Source: Bacteroides sp. (lineage in GTDB: Bacteria > Bacteroidota > Bacteroidia > Bacteroidales > Bacteroidaceae). From it: a stretch of 7,210 nt of DNA. Positions 1 through 6,384 of the stretch are shown piece after piece. The translations under genes and the position numbers were made by a program. The stretch spans positions 1 through 7,210 of the forward strand of contig JAFYML010000097.1 of NCBI GenBank assembly GCA_017556595.1, in the 5' to 3' direction. The notes under the pieces were generated by a model. It had not been told where the DNA came from. It saw only the letters and a program-made list of their open reading frames with translations, and made no database searches. Numbering within the stretch: position 1 is the stretch's first letter; each line of letters begins with the position of its first letter.

Positions 1-42
1 GGTAAGAAAGCTCGTATCAAAGAAAAAAGAGTTAACGGATAA
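1..42 (+). CDS. rplS: 50S ribosomal protein bL19, C-terminal end (partial)
   Basis: Only the last 13 codons and the TAA stop (40-42) are in the window. The peptide reads GKKARIKEKRVNG. It matches the very C-terminus of bL19, which in E. coli ends in GKAARIKERLN after the conserved KLYYLRER stretch. bL19 is a structural protein of the large ribosomal subunit, at the interface with the small subunit. The short lysine/arginine-rich tail and the strong terminator just downstream fit a highly expressed ribosomal gene. The identification rests on a short peptide but the match is specific. The remaining 5' part lies outside the window. Confidence 0.85.
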   Translation, partial: GKKARIKEKRVNG

Positions 43-70
43 TACTTCCGTAACATACTTTGTTCGACAT

Positions 71-107
71 AAAAATAGGAATCAAGAGATTGGTTCCTAT
101 TTTTTTT
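71..107 (+). terminator. Rho-independent terminator of rplS
   Basis: The left arm is 71-83 (AAAAATAGGAATC) and the right arm is 92-104 (GGTTCCTATTTTT). They form a 13-bp stem with one G-T pair and an 8-base loop. A run of T extends to 107. It lies 29 bases after the rplS stop and should insulate the downstream efflux operon from ribosomal-gene transcription. Confidence 0.88.
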
Positions 108-207
108 GTGCCTATACAACTATCTTCATCATATCTCTTCGCAAATGCCCTCCCCATTTACGAACAAATTTCTTTCGCATTACTAAGGATAAAACTATCA
201 GCTACGG

Positions 208-223
208 CAAAGAAATATCTTTG
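208..223. promoter_or_regulatory. 16-bp inverted repeat overlapping a -7-like box
   Basis: CAAAGA (208-213) and TCTTTG (218-223) are perfect inverted arms around AATA. The right half overlaps TATCTTTG (216-223), a full match to the Bacteroides -7 consensus TAnnTTTG. I see no TTTG -33 element at the expected 19-21 base distance upstream, so promoter activity is doubtful. If it is active, transcription would start near 230, and the 21-bp array would lie just downstream in the transcribed region, an arrangement suited to repression. Confidence 0.3.
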
Positions 224-240
224 TGTCTAAGAATAATTAA

Positions 241-324
241 AATACCGCTGATATTTATCAGAATACCGTCGGTATTTTATAGAATACCGTCGATATTTAT
301 TAAAATACCGCCGATATTTTAATT
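241..324. repeat. Four tandem 21-bp imperfect palindromic repeats
   Basis: Units begin at 241, 262, 283 and 304, an exact 21-bp period (about two helical turns). Each begins AATACCG and continues YYGRTATTT, followed by an AT-rich spacer. Unit 2 holds a perfect 15-base dyad, AATACCG-T-CGGTATT (262-276). Units 3 and 4 have one mismatched pair each, and unit 1 has two. Same-face spacing of dyads is what cooperative binding by a dimeric regulator would need. It lies about 200 bp upstream of the ATPase gene. An array of operators is an inference; no regulator gene is present in the window. Confidence 0.8.
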
Positions 325-390
325 TTATGTAACGACTTACCTTTTTTATATAAGCAGTTCATGGTTTTATTGCGAACAATGGCGAAGAAA

Positions 391-422
391 ATTGCGCGTA
401 AAATGCTTATAAGATAGGTTTA
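391..422 (+). promoter_or_regulatory. Candidate Bacteroides-type promoter for the efflux operon
   Basis: ATTG (391-394) resembles the -33 TTTG box. After a 20-base spacer comes TAGGTTTA (415-422), which matches TAnnTTTG except at the last base. The spacing is correct for the primary sigma factor (sigma-ABfr) of Bacteroides. Transcription would begin near 429, giving a leader of about 97 bases before the GTG at 526. The array at 241-324 would then lie about 70-150 bp upstream of the -33 box, in an activator-like position. Both boxes are imperfect. Confidence 0.35.
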
Positions 423-525
423 TTCAACTTTTTTTGCTAAAAAATACTAACGCGTTGCAACTTTTCACTATGTGTTTGCGTCTTATAAGAAAAACAAGCT
501 AATTTTGATAAAAAAAGAAAGCGAC

Positions 526-1245
526 GTGATACAACTGAAGGACATTAACAAGACTTACAACAACGGAGCCCCCTTGCATGTATTGAAAGGCATCAACTTA
601 GATATTGCCAAGGGAGAGTTCGTCTCCATTATGGGTGCTTCCGGTTCGGGAAAATCCACCTTATTAAATATACTAGGTATTCTGGACAATTACGACTCGG
701 GCGAATATTATCTGAACGGCACGCTTATCAAGAACTTAAGCGAAAGCCGTGCGGCCGAGTATCGCAATCGTATGATTGGTTTTATCTTTCAATCGTTCAA
801 CCTTATCAACTTTAAAAATGCCATGGAGAATGTGGCGTTGCCGTTATTCTATCAAGGCGTGAATCGCCGCAAACGCAATGCTTTGGCGATGGAGTACTTG
901 GATAGATTGGGATTGAAAGAGTGGGCACACCACATGCCCAACGAAATGAGTGGCGGACAGAAGCAACGCGTAGCCATTGCCCGCGCACTGATTACCCAAC
1001 CGCAAATTATCCTTGCCGACGAACCTACCGGCGCACTTGATAGTAAGACTAGTGTAGAGGTGATGCAGATTCTGAAAGATTTGCACAAAGAAGGTATGAC
1101 CATTGTAGTGGTAACCCATGAAAGTGGTGTGGCCAACCAAACAGATAAGATTATCCGCATAAAAGACGGCATCATTGGTAGTATCGAAGAGAATCAAAAT
1201 CACGATGCATCCATCTTTGGCGTAAATGGAGGAGCCATGAAATGA
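526..1245 (+). CDS. ABC transporter ATP-binding protein of the MacB/LolD family
   Basis: This is the cytoplasmic ATPase that powers the two permeases encoded next. From GTG at 526 it is 239 residues, normal for the LolD/MacB nucleotide-binding family. All motifs are present: Walker A GASGSGKST (37-45), Q-loop Gln89, signature MSGGQ (141-145, Met for the usual Leu), Walker B IILADEP (161-167) with catalytic Glu166, D-loop GALD, and H-loop His198. The frame is also open from ATG at 472, but that start would add 18 residues (lysine-rich, not family-like) before IQLKDINKTY, where homologues begin. Purine-rich AAAGAAAG lies just before the GTG. The gene ends in ATGA, overlapping the first permease by four bases. 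Unlike MacB of E. coli, the ATPase is not fused to a permease. The substrate is unknown. Confidence 0.92.
   Translation: MIQLKDINKTYNNGAPLHVLKGINLDIAKGEFVSIMGASGSGKSTLLNILGILDNYDSGEYYLNGTLIKNLSESRAAEYRNRMIGFIFQSFNLINFKNAMENVALPLFYQGVNRRKRNALAMEYLDRLGLKEWAHHMPNEMSGGQKQRVAIARALITQPQIILADEPTGALDSKTSVEVMQILKDLHKEGMTIVVVTHESGVANQTDKIIRIKDGIIGSIEENQNHDASIFGVNGGAMK
1228..1234 (+). promoter_or_regulatory. Strong Shine-Dalgarno for the first permease
   Basis: GGAGGAG lies inside the ATPase gene's last codons, seven bases before ATG 1242. It is the only near-perfect Shine-Dalgarno in the operon. The other starts (2506, 3858, 4985) have only weak purine-rich or AT-rich leaders, as is usual in Bacteroidota. 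Together with the ATGA overlap it suggests coupled translation of ATPase and permease. Confidence 0.6.
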
Positions 1246-2495
1246 TTGATACCCTGCACGAACTATACGCAACCATCAAGCGCAACAAGCTACGCACGGC
1301 ACTTACAGGCTTGGCCGTATCGTGGGGCATCTTCATGCTCATCGTGCTATTAGGTGCCGGCAATGGTTTGATTCATGCCTTCGAAGAAAGCAGTTCGGGA
1401 CAAGCATTGAACTCCATGCGCATCTATCCGGGCACCACCACCTTGTCGTACGACGGTTTGAAAGAAGGTCGCTACATTCAATTGGACAACCGCGACATGA
1501 AAGATACCGAAGAGCAGTTTACCGACAATATCATCAATGCAGGAGCTACCGTGCAACAGGGCAGTGTCAACATCAGTTACGGCGAACAATATGTCAGCAC
1601 CTCTCTGATGGGTGTTTATCCCAACTACACCGAAGTGGAAGCCGTGAAAATCACTGAAGGACGTTTCTTCAACATCAACGACTTGAAGGAACGACGAAAG
1701 GTCATCGTGCTTCACGAAAAGTCGGCCGAAGTGCTATACAAGGAGCAACCAGCTATCGGAACCTTTGTCAATGCCGGAGGAATTGTCTATCAAGTAGTGG
1801 GCATCTACAAAGATTCGGGCAACAGCAACTCACTAAGTGCCTACATCCCCTTCAGCACTTTGCAAACCATTTATAACAAAGGAGACAAACTGAGTAACAT
1901 TATCTTTACCACCAAAGGACTGACCGATGAGGCCGACAACGAAGCCTTTGAAAAGAGCTACCGCAAGGCCATTGCACAAAACCATCGTTTCGATCCGACA
2001 GACAATAGTGCCATTTGGATTTCCAATCGCATGACGCAATACCTTCAAACACAAGAAGCCATGAGCCTGCTTCGCACCGCCATTTGGGTGATAGGTATCT
2101 TTACCCTGCTCAGCGGCATTGTGGGTGTGAGCAACATCATGCTGATAACCGTCAAGGAACGTACCCGCGAGTTTGGCATCCGTAAGGCATTGGGCGCCAA
2201 ACCACGACAGATATTGTGGCTAATCATTATAGAAAGTGTAGCCATTACCACTTTGTTTGGCTATATCGGCATGGTAGCCGGTATCGGTGTCACCGAGTGG
2301 ATGGACACGCTCTTTGGTAATCAAACCATTGAAGCCGGTGGTGCTTCCGAAACCATCTTTACCGACCCTACGGTGGATATTAGCATTGCTATTCAAGCTA
2401 CATTGACACTAATCATAGCCGGAACATTAGCCGGATTGTTCCCGGCGCGTAAGGCTGCTCATATCCGTCCTGTTGAGGCCATGAACCAACTATAA
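1242..2495 (+). CDS. MacB/FtsX-type ABC transporter permease 1
   Basis: This is an inner-membrane subunit of the efflux pump, 417 residues. It has the MacB layout: a cytoplasmic N-terminal stretch (ETxRNK-like, here TIKRNKLRTALTG), TM1 about 18-38, a large periplasmic domain about 40-275 (MacB_PCD), then three helices at about 279-302, 325-350 and 383-402. The FtsX-family signature follows TM2: GVSNIM (295-300), TVKERTREFGIRKALGA (303-319). The C-terminus carries the conserved PARKAAHIRPVEAM (401-414). Such proteins do not form a classical channel but transmit ATP-driven movement to the periplasm (mechanotransmission). It begins within the ATPase stop codon and is followed after 10 bases by a paralogous permease, so the pair probably forms a heterodimer. 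Substrate unknown. Confidence 0.92.
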   Translation: MIDTLHELYATIKRNKLRTALTGLAVSWGIFMLIVLLGAGNGLIHAFEESSSGQALNSMRIYPGTTTLSYDGLKEGRYIQLDNRDMKDTEEQFTDNIINAGATVQQGSVNISYGEQYVSTSLMGVYPNYTEVEAVKITEGRFFNINDLKERRKVIVLHEKSAEVLYKEQPAIGTFVNAGGIVYQVVGIYKDSGNSNSLSAYIPFSTLQTIYNKGDKLSNIIFTTKGLTDEADNEAFEKSYRKAIAQNHRFDPTDNSAIWISNRMTQYLQTQEAMSLLRTAIWVIGIFTLLSGIVGVSNIMLITVKERTREFGIRKALGAKPRQILWLIIIESVAITTLFGYIGMVAGIGVTEWMDTLFGNQTIEAGGASETIFTDPTVDISIAIQATLTLIIAGTLAGLFPARKAAHIRPVEAMNQL

Positions 2496-2505
2496 GCAAT
2501 AGATT

Positions 2506-3747
2506 ATGAGAATAGATAGAGATACATTTGAGGAAATCCTCGTAACCATTACTCGCAACAAAACACGAAGCCTGCTGACGGCCTTTGGCGTATTCTGGGG
2601 CATCTTTATGTTGGTGACGCTGATAGGTGGTGCGAAAGGACTTCGCGAAGAGATGCAATCAAGTCTTGCCGGGTTTGCCACCAACTCCGGTTTCATTGCT
2701 TCTCAAAACACCAGCGAAGCTTATAAGGGTTTTCGCAAAGGAAGATGGTGGAATTTGGAACTGGCCGATGTAGATAGAGTGGCAGCTATCGAGGGAGTAG
2801 CACTTGCTACACCTTTAATTTCGCGTTGGGGAGAAACAGCTGTCTATGACGAAAATAAATACGATGCTGTTATCAAAGGACTTTATCCGGAATATGTGCG
2901 GATAGAAGAACAGGATATGACCTACGGCCGTTTTCTCAATAATGTAGATGTGCGCGAGGCCCGAAAGGTGTGCGTTATAGGCAAACGTGTGTACGAAAGT
3001 CTTTTTCAAGAAGGCGAAGACCCTTGCGGCAAATATATCCAAGTGGGAGGCATCTATTATCAAGTGGTGGGAATGTCATCCTCCGAAGGCAACATCAGCA
3101 TTAACGGACAAGGCTCGGAAAGTATCTATATCCCGTTCACCACCATGCAGAAGGCCTACAACGTGGGTAATACTATCGATGTGCTCTGCTTCATTATGAA
3201 CCCCGGACATAAAGTGAGCGACGTTGAAAAAGATATTGAGCGCGTCATCAAAGAGGCTCATTACATCCATCCCGACGACAAGCAGGCCGTTTTCCTGCTC
3301 GATGCAGAAGAATTATTTTCAATGATAGATAACCTCTTTATTGGTTTCAGCATCTTGACGTGGATGGTAGGTTTAGGAACACTGCTTGCCGGAGCCATCG
3401 GGGTGAGCAACATCATGATGGTGACGGTGAAAGAACGTACCACCGAAATAGGCATCCGCCGCGCCATCGGAGCACAACCCAAAGACATCTTGCAACAAAT
3501 CTTGTCGGAAAGTATGGTACTGACCACCATTGCCGGCATGGCGGGCATCTCGTTTGCCGTCTTTGTGCTGAATATCTTGGAAACGGCGGCCAACGATCCC
3601 GGAAAGATAAGCACACACTATCAAGTATCTTTTGGTACAGCCATCGGCACTTGCTTGTTGCTGATAGCATTGGGGGTATTGGCCGGACTTGCTCCTGCCT
3701 ATCGCGCCATGGCTATCAAACCTATCGAGGCGATACGCGATGAGTAA
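2506..3747 (+). CDS. MacB/FtsX-type ABC transporter permease 2
   Basis: This is the second inner-membrane permease, 413 residues, with the same layout as its neighbour: N-terminal ITRNKTRSLLTAFGVFWGIF leading into TM1 (22-43), a periplasmic MacB_PCD domain about 45-275, and TM helices at about 278-303, 331-357 and 375-398. Shared landmarks are GVSNIM (299-304), TVKERTTEIGIRRAIGA (307-323), IYYQVVG (183-189), YIPFTTMQ (208-215) and C-terminal AIKPIEAI (403-410). The paralogues are clearly diverged in the periplasmic domain, so they are an old duplication rather than a recent copy. There is no ATPase domain, so both permeases presumably use the single ATPase upstream. The start has no strong Shine-Dalgarno; the 10-base gap after the first permease implies co-transcription. 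Confidence 0.92.
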   Translation: MRIDRDTFEEILVTITRNKTRSLLTAFGVFWGIFMLVTLIGGAKGLREEMQSSLAGFATNSGFIASQNTSEAYKGFRKGRWWNLELADVDRVAAIEGVALATPLISRWGETAVYDENKYDAVIKGLYPEYVRIEEQDMTYGRFLNNVDVREARKVCVIGKRVYESLFQEGEDPCGKYIQVGGIYYQVVGMSSSEGNISINGQGSESIYIPFTTMQKAYNVGNTIDVLCFIMNPGHKVSDVEKDIERVIKEAHYIHPDDKQAVFLLDAEELFSMIDNLFIGFSILTWMVGLGTLLAGAIGVSNIMMVTVKERTTEIGIRRAIGAQPKDILQQILSESMVLTTIAGMAGISFAVFVLNILETAANDPGKISTHYQVSFGTAIGTCLLLIALGVLAGLAPAYRAMAIKPIEAIRDE

Positions 3748-3857
3748 AGAATTAAAAATTAACTTCCTTCGGTCGTTCAAAACCTCTTTAGATTTTAACA
3801 ATCAAGGAATAGTAAAGATTAAAAATTAAGAGTTTAAAATTAAAAATTAGATAACTG
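3748..3857. repeat. AT-rich gap with three ATTAAAAATTA copies
   Basis: The 110-bp gap between the second permease and the membrane-fusion gene carries the 11-mer ATTAAAAATTA at 3751-3761, 3818-3828 and 3839-3849. No terminator hairpin followed by a T run is visible, so transcription probably continues into the next gene. AT-rich reiterated tracts of this kind are frequent between Bacteroidota genes. TAGATTTT (3789-3796) is a poor -7-like box without a -33 partner, so I do not call a promoter. Confidence 0.55.
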
Positions 3858-4958
3858 ATGAAAACAAAAAAGTTTTTTAGAATTGCCGGATTGCTTTTGG
3901 TAGCATTCCTATTCATTTGGACCTTCGTGTTCTTGTATCAGAAATCGCAACCTGTGGAGGTGATTTACGAAATCGTTACTCCCAAAGTGACCGATTTGGA
4001 AAAAACCACCGTAGCTACCGGAAAGATTGAACCGCGCGACGAAGTGCTTATCAAACCGCAAATATCGGGCATCATTGCCGAAGTTTATAAAGTAGCCGGT
4101 GAGCAAATCAAAGCTGGCGAGGTAATTGCCAAGGTAAAGGTTATTCCCGAATTGGGACAACTGAATAGTGCCGAAAGCCGCTTACGATTGGCCGAAATCA
4201 GTGCCCGACAAGCCGAAACAGACTTTAGCCGCACCAAAAAACTCTACGAAGAGCAACTTATCAGTCGTGAAGAGTACGAAAAAGCCGAAGTCAGTGTGAA
4301 GCAAGCACGCGAAGAGTTGCAAACCGCCAACGACAACCTGCAAATTGTGAAAGAGGGTATCAGCCAAAGCAATGCATCGTTCAGTAGTACACTGATTCGT
4401 AGCACCATCGATGGGTTGATTCTCGATATTCCTATCAAAGTGGGTAACTCGGTTATCATGAGTAACACCTTCAACGATGGTACAACGATTGCTACCGTAG
4501 CCAACATGAACGACCTTATCTTCCGTGGAAACATCGACGAAACCGAAGTAGGACGCATTCACGAAAACATGCCGGTGAAACTGACCATCGGTGCGCTTCA
4601 AAACCTCAGCTTCGATGCCGTTTTGGAATATATTTCGCCCAAGGGCGTAGAACAGAATGGCGCAAATCTGTTTGAGATAAAAGCCGCATTGAGTGCACCG
4701 GATAGTGTAATGATTCGTAGTGGCTATTCTGCCAATGCCGAGATTGTACTTGAACGCATGCAACAGGTGCTTGCCATTCCCGAAGGGTGTGTGGAGTTTA
4801 GCGGAGACAGTACTTTTGTTTATCTGCTGACGGCTGAACAACCGCAACAATTCCGTCGCCAACAGATAGAAGTAGGCATGAGCGATGGCATCAAGATTGC
4901 CGTGAAGAGCGGTATTACTACTAACGACCGCCTCCGTGGAAACGAAGTTAGCGATTAG
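3858..4958 (+). CDS. Periplasmic membrane-fusion (adaptor) protein, HlyD/MacA-like
   Basis: This 366-residue adaptor links the inner-membrane permeases to the outer-membrane channel. A single N-terminal anchor (about 9-27, after MKTKKFFR) is not a lipobox, since there is no cysteine. Domains in order: first half of the biotinyl-lipoyl fold with TVATGKIEPRDEVLIKPQIS (51-70) and VAGEQIKAGEVIAKV (79-93); a short alpha-helical hairpin of about 100-168, rich in Glu/Ala/Gln; second lipoyl half with STIDGLILD (182-190) and VGNSV; a beta-barrel region of about 216-300; and a membrane-proximal domain to the C-terminus. The compact hairpin is typical of MacA-type adaptors in Bacteroidota. The ATG overlaps a preceding TGA and has no Shine-Dalgarno. 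The last residues VSD and the stop lie in a short tandem duplication (4947-4973). Confidence 0.92.
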   Translation: MKTKKFFRIAGLLLVAFLFIWTFVFLYQKSQPVEVIYEIVTPKVTDLEKTTVATGKIEPRDEVLIKPQISGIIAEVYKVAGEQIKAGEVIAKVKVIPELGQLNSAESRLRLAEISARQAETDFSRTKKLYEEQLISREEYEKAEVSVKQAREELQTANDNLQIVKEGISQSNASFSSTLIRSTIDGLILDIPIKVGNSVIMSNTFNDGTTIATVANMNDLIFRGNIDETEVGRIHENMPVKLTIGALQNLSFDAVLEYISPKGVEQNGANLFEIKAALSAPDSVMIRSGYSANAEIVLERMQQVLAIPEGCVEFSGDSTFVYLLTAEQPQQFRRQQIEVGMSDGIKIAVKSGITTNDRLRGNEVSD

Positions 4959-4973
4959 TGTTAAGTGATTAGT
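4947..4973 (+). repeat. Short tandem duplication spanning the adaptor stop codon
   Basis: GTTAGCGATTAGT (4947-4959) is followed directly by GTTAAGTGATTAGT (4960-4973), near-identical units of 13 and 14 bases. The first unit encodes the final VSD and the TAG stop of the adaptor; the second lies in the 26-base gap before the TolC-like gene. Confidence 0.6.
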
Positions 4974-4984
4974 GAAGATAGAAA

Positions 4985-6313
4985 ATGAGACAAACGATAC
5001 TATTCATAAGCCTACTGCTGATAAGCATCGGTGGAAAGGCACAAGAGAGATGGAGCTTGCGACGTTGCATTGACTATGCCATCGAGCATAACATCAATAT
5101 TCGTCGCACGGCCAATGCCGTAGAGCAGAGTGCCGTCGAAGCCAATACCGCTAAGTGGGCACGCTTGCCCAATTTGAACGGTTCGGCCGGACAAAGTTGG
5201 AATTGGGGACGCACGCAAACAGCCGTGAAGAACGAAGATACAGGCGACTATTCTACTGTTTATGTTAATACAAGCAGTCAAGGTAGTAACCTTAATCTTA
5301 GTACAAGCATTCCGCTGTTTACCGGTTTGCAAAGTCCCAATCAGTATGCTCTTGCCAAACTGAACTTGAAAGCAGCTACGGCCGACTTAGCCAAAGCGCA
5401 GGAGGATATAGCAATCAACGTAGCTTCGGCCTACTTGCAGGTATTGTTCAATCAAGAGTTGCAACTGGTGGCCGAGTCGCAAGTAGAGTTGAGCCTTCAG
5501 CAACAAGCGCGTATCAGTCGATTGGCCGATATGGGTAAGGCTTCGATGGCCGAAGTGGCCGAGGCCAAAGCACGTGTAGCGCAAGATCAAATGACCGCCG
5601 TGCAAGCACGCAATAACTATGAATTGGCTTTGCTCGACTTGAGCCAACTCATCGAATTGGAGTCGCCCGAAGGTTTCCTCTTGGAATCGCCTGATGTGTC
5701 GTTCGCTTTGCAACAATTGACACCGCCCGATGAAATCTATCAAACTGCATTGGTGAACAAACCAGCCATTCAAGCTGCCGAATACCGTTTGGAAGGTAGT
5801 AAACACTCCGTTCGCATTGCGCAAAGTGCTTATTATCCGCAATTGAACCTTAATGGAAGTTTGGGTACAAACTATTATTCAACCATCAATCGCACTTTCC
5901 GTCAACAGATGGGCGATAACTTCAGTAAGTACGTTGGGCTTAGTCTTAGTGTTCCTATCTTTAATCGTTTCAGTACGCGCAATCGTGTTCGTTCGGCACG
6001 CTTGCAACGCGATAACTACGAATTGCAGCTCACTGAAACAAAGAAAACACTTTATAAAGAGATTCAACAGGCTTGGTACAATGCCGTAGCTGCCGAAAGC
6101 AAATATAGTAGTAGTCATACAGCAGCCGAGGCTGGTACCGAATCGTTCCGTTTGATGAGCGAGAAGTATGAAAACGGCAAAGCCAATGCCGTAGAATATA
6201 ACGAAGCAAAACAGAATTTAATGCGCGCTCAAAGCGACGAGCTACAAGCGAAGTACGAATACCTATTCCGTAGCAAGATATTGGATTTCTATAAAGGAGA
6301 AAGCATAGAATAA
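4985..6313 (+). CDS. TolC-like outer-membrane efflux protein
   Basis: This is the outer-membrane channel of the pump, 442 residues, the usual size for the outer-membrane efflux protein (OEP) family. It has a Sec signal peptide (MRQTILFISLLLISIGGKA, cleavage probable after Ala19). Two OEP repeats follow at about 24-224 and 246-437. The first opens with WSLRRCIDYAIEHNINIRR, the typical start in this phylum. Beta-strand segments are visible near 62-76 and 98-112 in the first repeat and 285-300 and 316-328 in the second (LNLNGSLG, GLSLSVPIF). Long Ala/Gln/Glu-rich helices form the periplasmic tunnel. The C-terminal YENGKANAVEYNEAKQNL is the family landmark, and the protein ends KILDFYKGESIE. No lipobox is present. 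It lies 26 bases after the adaptor gene and is the last gene of the operon. Confidence 0.93.
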   Translation: MRQTILFISLLLISIGGKAQERWSLRRCIDYAIEHNINIRRTANAVEQSAVEANTAKWARLPNLNGSAGQSWNWGRTQTAVKNEDTGDYSTVYVNTSSQGSNLNLSTSIPLFTGLQSPNQYALAKLNLKAATADLAKAQEDIAINVASAYLQVLFNQELQLVAESQVELSLQQQARISRLADMGKASMAEVAEAKARVAQDQMTAVQARNNYELALLDLSQLIELESPEGFLLESPDVSFALQQLTPPDEIYQTALVNKPAIQAAEYRLEGSKHSVRIAQSAYYPQLNLNGSLGTNYYSTINRTFRQQMGDNFSKYVGLSLSVPIFNRFSTRNRVRSARLQRDNYELQLTETKKTLYKEIQQAWYNAVAAESKYSSSHTAAEAGTESFRLMSEKYENGKANAVEYNEAKQNLMRAQSDELQAKYEYLFRSKILDFYKGESIE

Positions 6314-6330
6314 ACGATTGATAAACAAAT

Positions 6331-6363
6331 AGCCCCGAAGGCCAATGGCTTTCGGGGCTTTGT
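6331..6363. terminator. Bidirectional rho-independent terminator
   Basis: AGCCCCGAAGGCC (6331-6343) pairs with GGCTTTCGGGGCT (6347-6359) over 13 bp, with one G-T pair and an AAT loop. On the plus strand TTTGTTAT follows; on the minus strand the stem is followed by ATTTGTTTATC. It lies between the stops of two convergent genes (6313 and 6385) and probably ends both transcripts. Confidence 0.88.
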
Positions 6364-6384
6364 TATATTCAAACGATTCGTAGC

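Larger units (their letters stand above)
108..525. other. Intergenic regulatory region upstream of the efflux operon
   Basis: About 420 bp without a convincing gene lie between the rplS terminator and the likely ATPase start. The region holds a 16-bp dyad (208-223), a four-unit 21-bp palindromic array (241-324), two promoter candidates (216-223 and 391-422), overlapping short palindromes (449-461) and an untranslated leader. I see no tRNA, no recognisable riboswitch and no small reading frame with family resemblance. Positions 108-207 show nothing I can name. Confidence 0.6.

Noticed and set aside
241..324. A CRISPR array or plasmid-type iterons
   Set aside because: The repeats abut with only about 5-6 variable bases between the palindromic cores, far too short for CRISPR spacers, and no cas genes are present. 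Iterons are unlikely beside rplS, and there is no replication initiator gene in the window.
844..1272. Long antisense reading frames opposite the ATPase and permease genes
   Set aside because: They mirror the coding strand of well-supported genes and encode low-complexity, histidine/cysteine-rich sequence without recognisable domains.
3360..3743. A plus-strand alternative-frame ORF inside permease 2
   Set aside because: It is rich in His, Arg and Ser, as expected for a shifted frame, and lies wholly within a gene with clear MacB/FtsX motifs.
3748..3857. A terminator between permease 2 and the adaptor gene
   Set aside because: There is no GC-containing stem followed by a T run; the gap has only AT-rich direct repeats.
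3858..3945. Lipoprotein signal on the membrane-fusion protein
   Set aside because: The N-terminal hydrophobic segment has no cysteine or lipobox; it reads as an uncleaved membrane anchor.
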